A stretch of 56,281 bases of DNA from an uncultured Verrucomicrobiales bacterium (GCA_937928545.1 CALGJQ010000018.1:1-56281); one strand, 5' to 3'; positions 9,468-18,432 are shown, counted from the stretch's first letter. Program-made: numbers and translations. The notes: generated by a model from the sequence alone, not told the origin.

Positions 9468-9869
9468 CTAAATAGTGCCCAGCATGAAGAACAGCCGCGA
9501 AGGCAAGATTGTATCACATCTCCGTAGGCCCTTGCGCCATTTCTGGAGTTGATCCTTTTTCCACAACTTATGGAGTTCCTGATCCAGCAAGCTTTGTAAG
9601 CCTTCTCTGTTGATCTCACTTAGTCCAGAAAATCGTGAGACATCTACCTCAAAGCCAAAACGCTCCTCCGGGATCGAGCACGATACGATTCGGCATCTCG
9701 AAAAGACTTCATTTCTACTTAGAAATTTTTGGAACGCCTCTTGGGTCGGCACCAGTTCTTGGTATGTGTCATCTACTTTCACAGCGTAAACTACGGAGCG
9801 GGACTGATTCGACGAGTTCTTTTTGTTTTGTTGAATAGGAGAGCCTGATGCTGAAATTGGGATAACCAT
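9468..9869 (-). CDS. Hypothetical protein
   Basis: 133 residues, no recognisable family, signal peptide or transmembrane segment. Sequence such as YAVKVDDTYQELVP and EERFGFEVDVSRFSGLSEI looks like a real folded protein rather than noise, and the frame fills the gap between two leftward/rightward genes. There is no clear ribosome-binding site before the ATG, and the first 25 residues are polar and low in complexity, so the true start could be internal. An inverted repeat (8-bp arms, 23-base spacer) lies upstream at 9921-9959. Confidence 0.4.
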   Translation of the reverse strand: MVIPISASGSPIQQNKKNSSNQSRSVVYAVKVDDTYQELVPTQEAFQKFLSRNEVFSRCRIVSCSIPEERFGFEVDVSRFSGLSEINREGLQSLLDQELHKLWKKDQLQKWRKGLRRCDTILPSRLFFMLGTI

Positions 9870-10041
9870 AGCGATGACCCTATTGATTCAAAAAAATCAG
9901 ACAACTTAAAATCACCCAAATTTGCTCATTATTAGCCACTTACCCTGACTATGAGCAAAGATTTCCGGATTAGTAAGAGGGGAAGATACTCTCAATAAAA
10001 AAAACAAAATCACATCTTCTAACCTAATTATATAAACACGC

Positions 10042-11448
10042 TTAGTCCCCAAGACAGTAGAGATTTCCATCCTTCGAGCCGGCGTAGACGCGCCCGTTCC
10101 AGACGACGGGGGTGGCGTCGAACATGGGGCCGGTCAGACGATCCAAGCGAATCATTTTTCCAGCGGGGGTGACTTGGTAGAGGTCCATGCCATTGTCGTA
10201 ACCGATGATGATTTTATCCCCAACGAAGAGTGGAGTGGAGATGGAGCCTTGGGGAAGTTTCACGGTATCAAGTACGAGAGGAGCCGGATATTGATTCTGA
10301 CGACGTGGCCCCCAATTCATGACTCCGGGTTGAAGCTTCTTGTGATTCACAAGGGTCAGATTTCCATCAATCCCCACGAAGCAGGCGAGATCTTTTGAGA
10401 CGGTGGATTTGTAGCGGTGGTTCACGGCCGGGCTGCCTACGAGGCCGCCATTCCAAGTATACCACTTCCGGTCGGGAAGAGGATGAAACCACTTCACCTT
10501 CCCTCCGGTGGAAAACTTCACCACTCCTCCATGGCCGGGAATGAACTGCTTCTCAATCCCCAGAAGGAGGTGCTTGTCATTAGTCAAAGGCATGGAGCCA
10601 TTCAAGTCGCCCCCGATTTCTAACTTGGGAGTAAGCCCGCCGCCAAAAAAACCGAGACCACATCCGTAAACACGACCAACTCCAGCCGCGATGTAAGCAG
10701 TGCTTCCGATCATAGTCGGCGAGGACTCACAACACAGTTCACTTTTGTAGAGCGCCCGATCACTTTCTCTGAAAAGAATGAGCTGCTTGTTGATCTTCGG
10801 CGCTGGAAACCCATCCACCATCTGAGCCTTCCGAACATCAGGAGAGAAGATGGTGAAATATCCGTTCTCTAAAGGAATCGCAGCCTTACCGCCCAAGACA
10901 ACTGCCGAAGCATCGCAGTCACGACTATTGGACGAAGTGGCACGAGAGTTATGACGCCAGAGCTTTTTCCCAGTGAGATAGGAAATCCCATGCAAACTAT
11001 GAGCCGTTCCCTTGCGCCAATGCTGACCGTAACCACTCCGACTTCCAACGATCAAGGTGTAACGAGACTCAGCCGGACCCCCAACATCCGCAAAGCTGGG
11101 CGTTCCTTTGATCACATCGCCAACGCTCGTGGACCAAATCACCTTACCATCGCTCGCACGGATCTTTTTGACGTGATGACTCAGCGTTCCTTGAATGAGG
11201 TAAATCTCTCCTCCTTCCTGAATCACCAAAGGCTGCCCGGTCCAGCCTGCTCCGGACCAAGTCCGCGTATCACTCGTCCCAAAAGTGGTCTTCCCTGTCC
11301 CCAACGGAGTGCGCCATTTCACGCTGAGCTTCGAGGGAGCCTGATTGCCATAATAGTTCCGTTGATTATCGCCAAGGTAAGTCCCAACCAAGGGCTTCAC
11401 TTGAGCGGAAAGACTAAGACAAGTGAAAAGAAGTACGAGAAGTTTCAT
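10042..11448 (-). CDS. Secreted PQQ-like beta-propeller protein
   Basis: 468 residues with a signal peptide ending near LSLSA (residue 15). The mature protein has repeated blades of the PQQ-enzyme/BamB type: 'KKIRASDGKVIWSTSVG', 'SYLTGKKLWRHN', 'VVKFSTGGKVKWFHPLP', and a final 'GRVYAGSKDGNLYCLGD'. No dehydrogenase catalytic residues are evident, so a binding or scaffold role is more likely than alcohol oxidation. It ends three bases after the stop of no other gene and starts three bases before the dipeptidase stop at 11452, so the two are probably co-transcribed with the dipeptidase first. Confidence 0.8.
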   Translation of the reverse strand: MKLLVLLFTCLSLSAQVKPLVGTYLGDNQRNYYGNQAPSKLSVKWRTPLGTGKTTFGTSDTRTWSGAGWTGQPLVIQEGGEIYLIQGTLSHHVKKIRASDGKVIWSTSVGDVIKGTPSFADVGGPAESRYTLIVGSRSGYGQHWRKGTAHSLHGISYLTGKKLWRHNSRATSSNSRDCDASAVVLGGKAAIPLENGYFTIFSPDVRKAQMVDGFPAPKINKQLILFRESDRALYKSELCCESSPTMIGSTAYIAAGVGRVYGCGLGFFGGGLTPKLEIGGDLNGSMPLTNDKHLLLGIEKQFIPGHGGVVKFSTGGKVKWFHPLPDRKWYTWNGGLVGSPAVNHRYKSTVSKDLACFVGIDGNLTLVNHKKLQPGVMNWGPRRQNQYPAPLVLDTVKLPQGSISTPLFVGDKIIIGYDNGMDLYQVTPAGKMIRLDRLTGPMFDATPVVWNGRVYAGSKDGNLYCLGD

Positions 11449-11451
11449 AGA

Positions 11452-12144
11452 TTAAAAAGCAGCTTTGATTGCAGAGAGCGGAACGGTCTCAGGATAGACT
11501 TTAAAGCGACGGTCCGTGAAATGCCACCACTCGTTCGGAAGAGGAAAGAAGCCCGCTTTTGTCATCGCCTGCTGGAGGATGTGCTTCCGCTTTAGGACTT
11601 CTGGGTCCGGGTGCTGGTAGGCGGCGGCGGCTTCAGGCGTAAAGCTATCGAATCCCGTAGGCATCTCAACCGCTTTGCCAGCACTCGTCACCAAGGTCAC
11701 ATCGACCGCCGTTCCACAGGAATGCTGGGAAGGCTTCGAAAATGGATCCGCCACAAAACGAACATCGTGGCCTGAGGCATCCCATAACTCAAGCTGCGCA
11801 CTCGGGGGGCGATAGGCATCCCAGACTTGAATGCGATACCCCTGCATCTTGACCAGCTCATTTGCCCTGCGAAGACGAGCCGCCGTTTCGGGCCGGAGCA
11901 ATGCGGGCATATTGGGCGCGTAAAGAGCCTTCTTCGCAATCGCAGAGTCACGAGTGTAACGAAGATCGATCGAGATCGAGGAATCGACTTCCGAAATCCG
12001 AATGAGCCCAGCCTTCGCGAAAGTTGCATTGGACGAAACCGGCAAAGTCGAAACCACCGGATTACGCCCTTCCCATTGAATTGGTGACGAGCACGCCGCG
12101 ATAATCACAAAAACCAAAAGGGACAAAGGTAGGATGAGTCTCAC
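11452..12144 (-). CDS. D-alanyl-D-alanine dipeptidase (VanX/DdpX type, M15D), lipoprotein
   Basis: 230 residues. A lipobox ends in IIAAC (Cys18), so the enzyme is probably tethered in the periplasm. It hydrolyses D-Ala-D-Ala in VanX relatives. The zinc ligands fit: H141 and D148 in SQHSCGTAVDVT and H208 in EWWHF, with E205 as catalytic base and R112 in AYRPP as the transition-state arginine. Length agrees with the family (about 200 plus lipid signal). No vanH or vanA is nearby, so a role in peptidoglycan turnover or dipeptide use is more likely than vancomycin resistance. It is followed by the propeller gene with a three-base gap. Confidence 0.88.
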   Translation of the reverse strand: MRLILPLSLLVFVIIAACSSPIQWEGRNPVVSTLPVSSNATFAKAGLIRISEVDSSISIDLRYTRDSAIAKKALYAPNMPALLRPETAARLRRANELVKMQGYRIQVWDAYRPPSAQLELWDASGHDVRFVADPFSKPSQHSCGTAVDVTLVTSAGKAVEMPTGFDSFTPEAAAAYQHPDPEVLKRKHILQQAMTKAGFFPLPNEWWHFTDRRFKVYPETVPLSAIKAAF

Positions 12145-12192
12145 GAGCCAGAGCCTAACGCCTTTCTCATCCTCATCAATGAAAACGAAAAG

Positions 12193-13497
12193 CTACTCAT
12201 AATAGGCCACGATCCGGAAGAACTGAGCCGATGCGGAAGTCGGGAGAACGACCGTCGCAACATCCCCTCCCCTCTCAATCGGAAAATCCTCCATCGCCAG
12301 CCAAGAATAATCCTTCAAATCCACACTCTTTTCCACTCGATAAGACACCTCCTCTTGGGCCTTCCAACTGAGACGAAAATCATCCACCGCAATTTCACGA
12401 ACCGCCTCATCAATCAGCGGAACAAGCTGCAAATCAAGGTAAACCGGACGGTGATCAGAACCAGTCACCAAACTTGCTCCTTCATCATTCCCGAGCGGCC
12501 AAAAAACGGCCCCATCGACAATGTGAAACCCGAGTTGCGAAGGTAAAACATAGTCGACTCGCAGCCCAAAAGTTGAGGTGTCAAACTTGTTACTGGCAGT
12601 CGAAGCCCCACTGCGTTCAGGGGTGAAGCTAGCATCAACGCGAGAATGTCCGAGAAGCTGATTAATCGCGGCATTAACGCTATCGCCCCGCGTGGGATCC
12701 GCATTCTGATCCCCCGCAATCACGAATCGTCTTTGTAAAGAAAGCCCGCCTCCAAGATAGTCAGCTGCGCCCGGAGTCAGGTAGTCAGCCCAAAGACGAA
12801 TCTCATCATGGTTACGACGGCCATTTCGATCTTCAGAACCATCAAAGACAGGTGGAGTAGGATGACTCACGAGGAAATGAAAAGTCGTGCCGTAAACCTG
12901 CACCGGAATATCCCAATGGCTCTTTGAAGAGAGACGAAACACATCCAACTCCTCGGACCCGTAAAATCCCGGAGGAATCAGATGATCCGGCATATCCTTC
13001 CAAAGAATTTCCTCAAAGGTCCGGATCGCTTCTTCCTCCAAAGGAAACTTCGAGAACACCGCCATTCCATACTTCCCCGGAAACTCCCCGAAGCCGAAGG
13101 CGTCTCCTCCATAAGAAATATCACCCGGCGTGGAATCGATCCCGCTGGCGTTATCGAGATCAAAACCGGAATGAATGCCCGTATTTGAAATCGCGACATA
13201 GCGATAAGGATAATCCTGAGGATCGCGCCCGTTCTGGCTGACCTTAAAATACTTATCATTCATCCGCGTGGCCGCAGTGCCATTCGGGTCGTAGTCAAAT
13301 TCGTTCAGAAGTAGGACATCAGGCTGAAGGATCTGAACCACCTCCGCGACACGTTTGGCCTGGAGGTAAGTTCCCGGCCGCAAGAGCGCTGATAACTGGC
13401 CCTCGGAAGTCTGAGCCATCGAGACATTATAAGTCGCTACGCGAAGGGTTTTCGCAGGTAAAAGCGGGACGAGAATCAGAAGGAGAAGAAAGCGCAC
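12193..13497 (-). CDS. Secreted endonuclease/exonuclease/phosphatase-family protein
   Basis: The frame stays open to 13878 but that extension overlaps moeA head-on. I place the start at a GTG at 13495-13497, directly before a signal peptide (FLLLLILVPLLPA), giving 434 residues. DNase-I-like metal phosphoesterase motifs follow in order: RVATYNVSMAQ, LLNEFDY (metal-binding Glu), VSHPTPP, AGDQNADP (Asp/Asn) and GSDHRPVYLD (catalytic Asp-His). The last 60 residues form the 'YRVEKSVDLKDYSWL' domain seen on other secreted proteins here. Probable extracellular nuclease or phosphatase for nutrient scavenging; substrate unknown. It diverges from moeA with 70 bases between the starts. Confidence 0.8.
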   Translation of the reverse strand: MRFLLLLILVPLLPAKTLRVATYNVSMAQTSEGQLSALLRPGTYLQAKRVAEVVQILQPDVLLLNEFDYDPNGTAATRMNDKYFKVSQNGRDPQDYPYRYVAISNTGIHSGFDLDNASGIDSTPGDISYGGDAFGFGEFPGKYGMAVFSKFPLEEEAIRTFEEILWKDMPDHLIPPGFYGSEELDVFRLSSKSHWDIPVQVYGTTFHFLVSHPTPPVFDGSEDRNGRRNHDEIRLWADYLTPGAADYLGGGLSLQRRFVIAGDQNADPTRGDSVNAAINQLLGHSRVDASFTPERSGASTASNKFDTSTFGLRVDYVLPSQLGFHIVDGAVFWPLGNDEGASLVTGSDHRPVYLDLQLVPLIDEAVREIAVDDFRLSWKAQEEVSYRVEKSVDLKDYSWLAMEDFPIERGGDVATVVLPTSASAQFFRIVAYYE

Positions 13498-13567
13498 ACC
13501 AGAGACTAACGCATTTTTTTGAGCTGTGACAGTTGAGAAGTGCCAAAGAACGCGGCAAGCTCCAAAC

Positions 13568-14728
13568 ATGAGCCTGATCACGCCGCAAGAAGCGGAGAAA
13601 ATCATCCTAGCGAATGCCGAGCTGCTAGACACCGAATCCGTCCGACTGGAAGATGCTCTCGGTCGCGTCCTGCGTGAGGATCTTTTTGCAGATCGCCCCT
13701 TTCCTCCCTTTGACCGAGTCACGATGGATGGAGTTGCTTTTCGATTCTCGGACTTCGGTGGCTCCCCCCTTCCCCTCCAAGGAATCCATGCCGCCGGCAG
13801 CCCTATTCCTCCTCCCCTCAACCCCGGACATTGCTGGCAAATCATGACCGGCTCCATCATGCCGCCCGACTGTGACACGGTGGTTCCTTACGAAGAAGTC
13901 ACCCTCAATGAAGAGAGCGGAAAAATCGAATGCAATCCTACTCCCGGAAAGTTCATTCACCGGGAAGGATCAGACGCGGCAACCGGCGACCTCCTTCTCA
14001 AATCAGGCACCCGAATTGGACCGGGACAGCTCGGCATCATGGCCTCCATCGGCGCGGTGGTGGTGGGAGTCACCCGACTCCCCCGCCTCAAAATCCTCAC
14101 TACCGGAGACGAGCTGATTCCGATTGACGACACGCCCCTCCCCCATCAACTCAGACAGTCAAACGGGCAAACTTTGCTCAGTGCCGTCCATCAATGGGGA
14201 CCGGCTGACGTAAGCTGGGACCACTTGGCCGACGACTTAGAAACCACCACCGCCGGCATCGCGGCTGCCCTGAAAGAGGCCGACCTTATCATCCTCTCCG
14301 GTGGAATCTCCAAGGGGAAAAAAGACTACGTCCGATCCGCACTCGAGTCACTTCGCGGCGAGCCCGCTTTCCACGGCGTAGCACAACGCCCCGGCAAGCC
14401 ACTCGCCGTCTGGCAAGGAATCATCGCCCTCCCCGGCAATCCAAATTCCACCCTCACCACCTTTCATCGCTACGTCGTCCCACTCCTGCAAAAAATGGTG
14501 GGAACCTCTCCCCGCGAGGTCATGTATCTCCCGCTCGCGGAACCAATCAAGCAGAACCCATTTCTCACCCAATTTTTGCCCGCCAAAATGAACCACGAAG
14601 GAAAAGCGGTTTCGCTTTCGCCACAAAATTCAGGCGACTTTGTCACGCCCCTCGCAGGGACCGGGTATCTCGAAATCCCTCCCGGCGAAGGTGACCTCTC
14701 GGCCGCTCATTTCTTCCCGAGCCACTAA
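13568..14728 (+). CDS. moeA: Molybdopterin molybdenumtransferase MoeA
   Basis: 386 residues from the ATG at 13568; a longer frame starts at 13526 but its first 14 residues do not match the family, which begins near SLITPQEAEKII. MoeA inserts molybdate into adenylylated molybdopterin in the cytoplasm. Family motifs are in place: PPFDRVTMDGVAF near residue 50, MTGSIMPPDCDTVVPYEE, GPGQLGIMASIG, ILTTGDEL, LSGGISKGKKDYV, AQRPGKPLA and ALPGNPNS. Length is slightly below the usual 400. No other molybdenum cofactor genes are in the window. Confidence 0.93.
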   Translation: MSLITPQEAEKIILANAELLDTESVRLEDALGRVLREDLFADRPFPPFDRVTMDGVAFRFSDFGGSPLPLQGIHAAGSPIPPPLNPGHCWQIMTGSIMPPDCDTVVPYEEVTLNEESGKIECNPTPGKFIHREGSDAATGDLLLKSGTRIGPGQLGIMASIGAVVVGVTRLPRLKILTTGDELIPIDDTPLPHQLRQSNGQTLLSAVHQWGPADVSWDHLADDLETTTAGIAAALKEADLIILSGGISKGKKDYVRSALESLRGEPAFHGVAQRPGKPLAVWQGIIALPGNPNSTLTTFHRYVVPLLQKMVGTSPREVMYLPLAEPIKQNPFLTQFLPAKMNHEGKAVSLSPQNSGDFVTPLAGTGYLEIPPGEGDLSAAHFFPSH

Positions 14729-14800
14729 AATAATTGGGATCTTCCTTCTCTCATCCCTCGCTCACTCCAGTGAATAAACTTCGATCGAAAAGTGCTCTCC

Positions 14801-15853
14801 CTAATCTTTAAGAGGAACTTCTTCAACTCCTAGCGCCTTTGCGACCAGCGCACCGATCTCATTTTTATCCCAAGGCGTCGCGATATGCTTCCCTGTTTTA
14901 TCAATCAAGTAGTAAGTGGGAAAGACATCGATTCCGAACTTTTTTGAAATCGCGTCATCGACATCGACAATATTGAGCCACGGAAGTTCGCCTTTTTTGG
15001 CGTAATAGGCTTTCAGAGTTTCTGGCTGGTCACTTGCAATGCCAAGAATTTCAAATCCCTGAGGTCCGTATACCTTCTTAAGTTTCTTCAACTGAGGAAA
15101 CGCAGTGAGACAGCCTCCTCACCAAGTGCCCCAGAAGTCAATTAAGACCACCTTCCCTTCGAGTCCCTTGATTGAGAGATCCTCACCATCTAATCCTTTT
15201 CCAGAAATATCGAGAACCTTCTTTTCGACAAATTTCTTCTCCTCGATCTCCATGGTCTTCCAATCATAATCAGCATATTTCCAAACATCCTTCACCTTCT
15301 TGAATTTGAGCGCGACTTTGTCTTTTTCGCCCTGACCATAATCGATCTCAACCCAGATTGTCTCTTTCGGGTAATCCGCATCTGTGGGCCGAGGAATGAT
15401 CTTCCCACTGAATTCATTCGGCTCAACTAAATCACTCAAAGTCAGGAGATCTTTGAGAGCTTTATTGCGGTCCTCAGACTTTTCGATAATTCCTACCAGC
15501 TCCCCAAAAAACTCCAGCTCTTGTTTCTCGCTTGGGTTTGGTCCCTCTTCGTCCGTAAACCACTTTGGAAACTTCACCTTGTCAAAACCAATGTCTGCCG
15601 GAGTCACCGTCACCTTTGTTCCATCAACTATCTTTTCAGGAAATCCCCCTCCTAAAGCAATCTGTTCTGCAACGCCCTCCACCGCGATCGAAATGAACTC
15701 CTGCTTCGCCTTCTTCGTCATTGATGACAGCGCTTTTTCCACTTCACCTGCCTTCAACTGAGCCGCTATTTGAGTAAAGGCATCTTCCGGGGTGGCCTGC
15801 AAATGGCTAATGCCCAGTAGAAGACAAAATAGAGTGCATAATTTTACGTTCAT
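14801..15853 (-). CDS. Secreted thioredoxin-fold protein, candidate selenoprotein (TGA at active-site position)
   Basis: Reading leftward from the ATG at 15853, the frame meets TGA at 15119-15121 and then continues in the same frame to a stop at 14801. Read through, it is 350 residues: signal peptide (about 1-20), a 200-residue unassigned domain, then a TlpA/ResA-type thioredoxin domain. The TGA is codon 245 in FWGTW-TGA-GGC, at the position of the first cysteine of the C-x-x-C site, leaving U245-x-x-C248. Thioredoxin features follow (LTAFPQLKKL, FEILGIASD, GIDVFPTYYLID with the cis-Pro). Both sides of the TGA are well conserved, so selenocysteine decoding is the best reading; a nonsense mutation is the alternative. 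It ends a leftward run with a sigma factor and PDZ gene. Confidence 0.7.
15082..15121 (-). promoter_or_regulatory. Candidate bacterial SECIS-like hairpin after the in-frame TGA
   Basis: Counting the mRNA from the U of UGA as 1, GUUUC at 21-25 pairs with GAAAC at 36-40. After a C-A mismatch, UC pairs with GA, leaving the loop AGUU with G in its second place. The loop is about 25 bases past the UGA, within the published bacterial range. A competing fold pairs UGAGGA with UCCUCA. The stem is short, so support is modest. Confidence 0.35.
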
Positions 15854-15898
15854 ATTATTTGATGGGTGAAGCGGCTGTGGAGGAAGTTTACGTCAGCT

Positions 15899-16483
15899 TT
15901 ACTTCTTCTCTTCTTTCACTCGAAGGTCAGGGACTTTTACGAGTTCGGCTCCTGCAGGCTTCATCTGAGCAATCACTCTCGCCACATGCTCAGGAGAGAA
16001 GCCCATGCCTAAGAGTGATTTTTTCGTGTCATTTTCAATAAGATTCCAGACTCGCTTGGCATTTTCCGTAGTAATGTCGGAAGATTTTTGAATGGGCGAT
16101 TTATCGCGGAAATCCTCAGTCAACATCGCCCCTTTTTCTCTCGCCTCCGAGAGAGTGCCAAGGGTCACTTGAATCGACTTCGGCTGCCCATCTCGGTGGA
16201 AGTCGAGCGTGATAGTCGATCCTGGTTTTTGAAGCCGGACCAAGCGCCCCAGATGCTCGGGGGAGCGTGGTTTGTTTTTCCCAATTGCCACAATGACATC
16301 GTCCTCCAACAGGCCAGCCTGAGACGCGGGAGAATCTACCCAGACAAAAGCGACTACCACTCCCGGAAGGTAGCGATCACCATCAATGTTTTCATGAGCA
16401 GCCACTCCTAACCACGCCGTCTTTGCGTCAGACGCGAACAAGGGCAATGAGATGAGTAAAAATAGGCTTAGAATAGTTTTCAT
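15899..16483 (-). CDS. Secreted PDZ-domain protein
   Basis: 194 residues. A signal peptide ends near LFASD (residue 18). Residues about 22-110 form one PDZ domain (GVVVAFVWVDSPASQAGLLEDDVIVAIGKNKP, with the SPASQAGL turn; then LVRLQKPGSTITLDFHRDG). The C-terminal 80 residues are helical and unassigned. PDZ domains of HtrA and Tail-specific proteases bind exposed C-termini, but no protease domain is present here. It lies six bases after the gene for the small membrane protein and 45 bases before the thioredoxin-fold gene, so all are probably co-transcribed. Confidence 0.78.
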   Translation of the reverse strand: MKTILSLFLLISLPLFASDAKTAWLGVAAHENIDGDRYLPGVVVAFVWVDSPASQAGLLEDDVIVAIGKNKPRSPEHLGRLVRLQKPGSTITLDFHRDGQPKSIQVTLGTLSEAREKGAMLTEDFRDKSPIQKSSDITTENAKRVWNLIENDTKKSLLGMGFSPEHVARVIAQMKPAGAELVKVPDLRVKEEKK

Positions 16484-16488
16484 GGATT

Positions 16489-16905
16489 TTAGAATGAGTT
16501 CAAGGCAACGAGCCTACGGCTCGGACGGGTGTTCTTTGTCGAGTTTTCATGAACTAAGACTCGGTAAATCTTCCCATCATCACCAAGAACAATGGGCTCA
16601 CTTTCAGAATGTGGCACGAAAATCTCATCATCGATCCCTCCGTCGTCCACGACCTTAGCCACTGTAGCTTGAGCCGGAGACACTTCAGATGGGTTCGGTG
16701 AATTTAGAATAAGCGCAGCCAAACAAAGAACGGCCGCAGTCGCCAAACCCCAAGGGACGACCCGTGAAAAAATCGAAGGGCTTTGCGGAGCCGCTTCCTC
16801 GTTCAGCGCGCGTTCGAAGCGCTCTGAAAATTGCTTTTGGTATTCGTCCGTAGTTTTCGGAGCGAGCTTTCGAAGGCGATCTTCGATATCAAAATCAGGT
16901 TTCAT
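16489..16905 (-). CDS. Small single-pass membrane protein, possible anti-sigma factor
   Basis: 138 residues. The cytoplasmic part (1-48) is charged, followed by one transmembrane segment (about 50-68) and a periplasmic tail that ends near SRRLVALNSF. It overlaps the end of the ECF sigma gene by four bases (ATGA), the usual place for an anti-sigma factor. No HxxxCxxC zinc motif is present, so it is not a classical ZAS-type anti-sigma, and the role is inferred from position and topology only. Confidence 0.65.
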   Translation of the reverse strand: MKPDFDIEDRLRKLAPKTTDEYQKQFSERFERALNEEAAPQSPSIFSRVVPWGLATAAVLCLAALILNSPNPSEVSPAQATVAKVVDDGGIDDEIFVPHSESEPIVLGDDGKIYRVLVHENSTKNTRPSRRLVALNSF

Positions 16906-17375
16906 GAGAGTTTATTTTTTACAGTTTGGCGGAGCCGTTCGAGAGCGAGGCGGTAGCGGGAAGATGCTGTGTTTGGAGAGATCGAGAGCATCTTCCCGAT
17001 TTCCTGAAAAGTAAGTCCACCCCACAGATGCAGAACCACCGCCTCGCTGAGATTAGGAGGAAGCTTGCCGAGGGATTTGCGTAGAAGGAGTTCGTCATCG
17101 CGCTGCTCAAAGTCGGTTTCGATTGTCACCAGCAAAACGTCGGAGGATTCGGCGAAATCCTGTCTGACCTTCATCTTTCTTCCCAGATCGATGGAGCGCC
17201 GTCGAATATAGGAAAAAACAAGGGCCACATCAGGACACTTTTTAGGAGTCCGTTTCCATGCTTCAATAATGGCATCTTGTAACACGTCATCAGCATCGCT
17301 ATCGGTGCGCGTTTGCTGACGAGCATAGAAAGCAAGCCGTGCGAGATTCTCCTTCATCCAATCATCCCAGTTCAT
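16902..17375 (-). CDS. ECF-subfamily RNA polymerase sigma factor
   Basis: 157 residues from the ATG at 17375 (MNWDDWMKEN). The open frame extends to 17621, but that upstream part is low-complexity and overlaps the end of the protease gene. Region 2 is recognisable in DADDVLQDAIIEAWKR and the following FSYIRRRSID; region 4 in LPPNLSEAVVLHLWGGLTFQ and the helix-turn-helix IGKMLSISPNTASSRYRLAL. It overlaps the putative anti-sigma gene by four bases. Co-location with protease, PDZ and thioredoxin-fold genes suggests control of an envelope or redox response. Confidence 0.85.
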   Translation of the reverse strand: MNWDDWMKENLARLAFYARQQTRTDSDADDVLQDAIIEAWKRTPKKCPDVALVFSYIRRRSIDLGRKMKVRQDFAESSDVLLVTIETDFEQRDDELLLRKSLGKLPPNLSEAVVLHLWGGLTFQEIGKMLSISPNTASSRYRLALERLRQTVKNKLS

Positions 17376-17478
17376 GTTTTGAGACAAGTCTTGGAAAGAA
17401 GTGGAGGATGGTTGATCGGATTCTGGAACGGGGGAGGAAAGCCCTCTTCCGGGGAAACTTAGAATACTGGAGGAATTT

Positions 17479-18432
17479 TCAGTCAACTTTCGTAGGCTCT
17501 GGCTTTGATTTAAGGGATTTTGCCAAAGCGTCAACCGCTTTGGCGGGGATTCCGGTATGAAGCATGACAAGAGGGACGGGCTGGCTTTTGCCATCCATTC
17601 CAATAACGAGCTCTTCGGCAATCGGCTCGATCTCCGAAACGTGGCAAATCACGTTCCCGAAACGGTCCAGAACGGGAGCACCGCTACTTCCAGGCGCCCA
17701 ATCGGTGCTGACATTCACCCGCAATTGAGCAAGAGCCCTCAGCGCGGTATCGTCTTTTCCTCTCTTCGGGGTTCTCCAATAAAAACGGTTAATGATTCCA
17801 GTGCTAAAATACTGTCGCTGATCCAGCGGTCGGCTCAGGCAATAGGCGACCTCCCCCTGACGGACATTATGATTCAATGGCAAAGCGGTTGTTTCGACAT
17901 CAATTTTTATCAACGCGGCGTCCATCTTCTCGTGATTGGCGATAATTTTCGTCGCCGGATAGACCTTGCCCTCCATATCAACCGCAACAATCGTCTGTGT
18001 TTCCAGATCTGGCTCCAGCTCAAGGCAATGAGCACACGTTGCTAGCACCCCGTCCTTCGTGATCGCATACCCTGCGCCAAAGTTGGTGTGCCACTTGTCG
18101 CACTTTCCACAAAGGTAGGCGATACCCACCCGGTAAATGCTAGCACGGGCACGGTCAGCAATATCAGCAGGCTTGAGCTCCTTTTCAGAGGGAGACATCA
18201 ACGTGATTTTCTTTTCCAGAGGTGCCTTAAGCTGAGTTTTGATTTCTTCAGTGCTTAATAGCTTATCATCCTTTGCAAAGGCCGCGATCTGAAGGTGAAT
18301 CTTTTGGTCCTCACGGTCTAAACCTTGAGTCGATTGTTCCACGATCGGAACGCCAGGGGCCTGAGCACTCAGTAAACTAGGCAAAAAAACGCAGGTTGCA
18401 AAAAGGGGCACGAGGTAAGAAATAGACGTCAT
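17479..18432 (-). CDS. Secreted trypsin-like serine protease
   Basis: 317 residues from the ATG at 18432, chosen because a signal peptide (SYLVPLFATCVFLPSLLSA) follows at once; a longer frame reaches 18528. The chymotrypsin-fold triad is H135 in ATCAHCLE, D171 in MDAALIKID and S250 in PGSSGAPVLD. A C-x-x-C (AYLCGKCDKW) lies just before the catalytic domain and is unusual for HtrA-type enzymes; it may bind metal or form a disulfide. No PDZ domain is attached, but a separate PDZ gene is three genes downstream on the same strand. Confidence 0.83.
   Translation of the reverse strand: MTSISYLVPLFATCVFLPSLLSAQAPGVPIVEQSTQGLDREDQKIHLQIAAFAKDDKLLSTEEIKTQLKAPLEKKITLMSPSEKELKPADIADRARASIYRVGIAYLCGKCDKWHTNFGAGYAITKDGVLATCAHCLELEPDLETQTIVAVDMEGKVYPATKIIANHEKMDAALIKIDVETTALPLNHNVRQGEVAYCLSRPLDQRQYFSTGIINRFYWRTPKRGKDDTALRALAQLRVNVSTDWAPGSSGAPVLDRFGNVICHVSEIEPIAEELVIGMDGKSQPVPLVMLHTGIPAKAVDALAKSLKSKPEPTKVD

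Noticed and set aside
9122..9619. 165-residue leftward frame
   Set aside because: Overlaps the GH16 gene and another frame; no coding features.
13498..13878. 5' extension of the endonuclease-family gene
   Set aside because: It overlaps moeA head-on, is Ser/Arg-rich and lacks family similarity; a GTG directly before a signal peptide is a better start.
17376..17621. 5' extension of the ECF sigma gene
   Set aside because: Low-complexity and overlaps the protease 3' end; the sigma domain begins after the internal Met.
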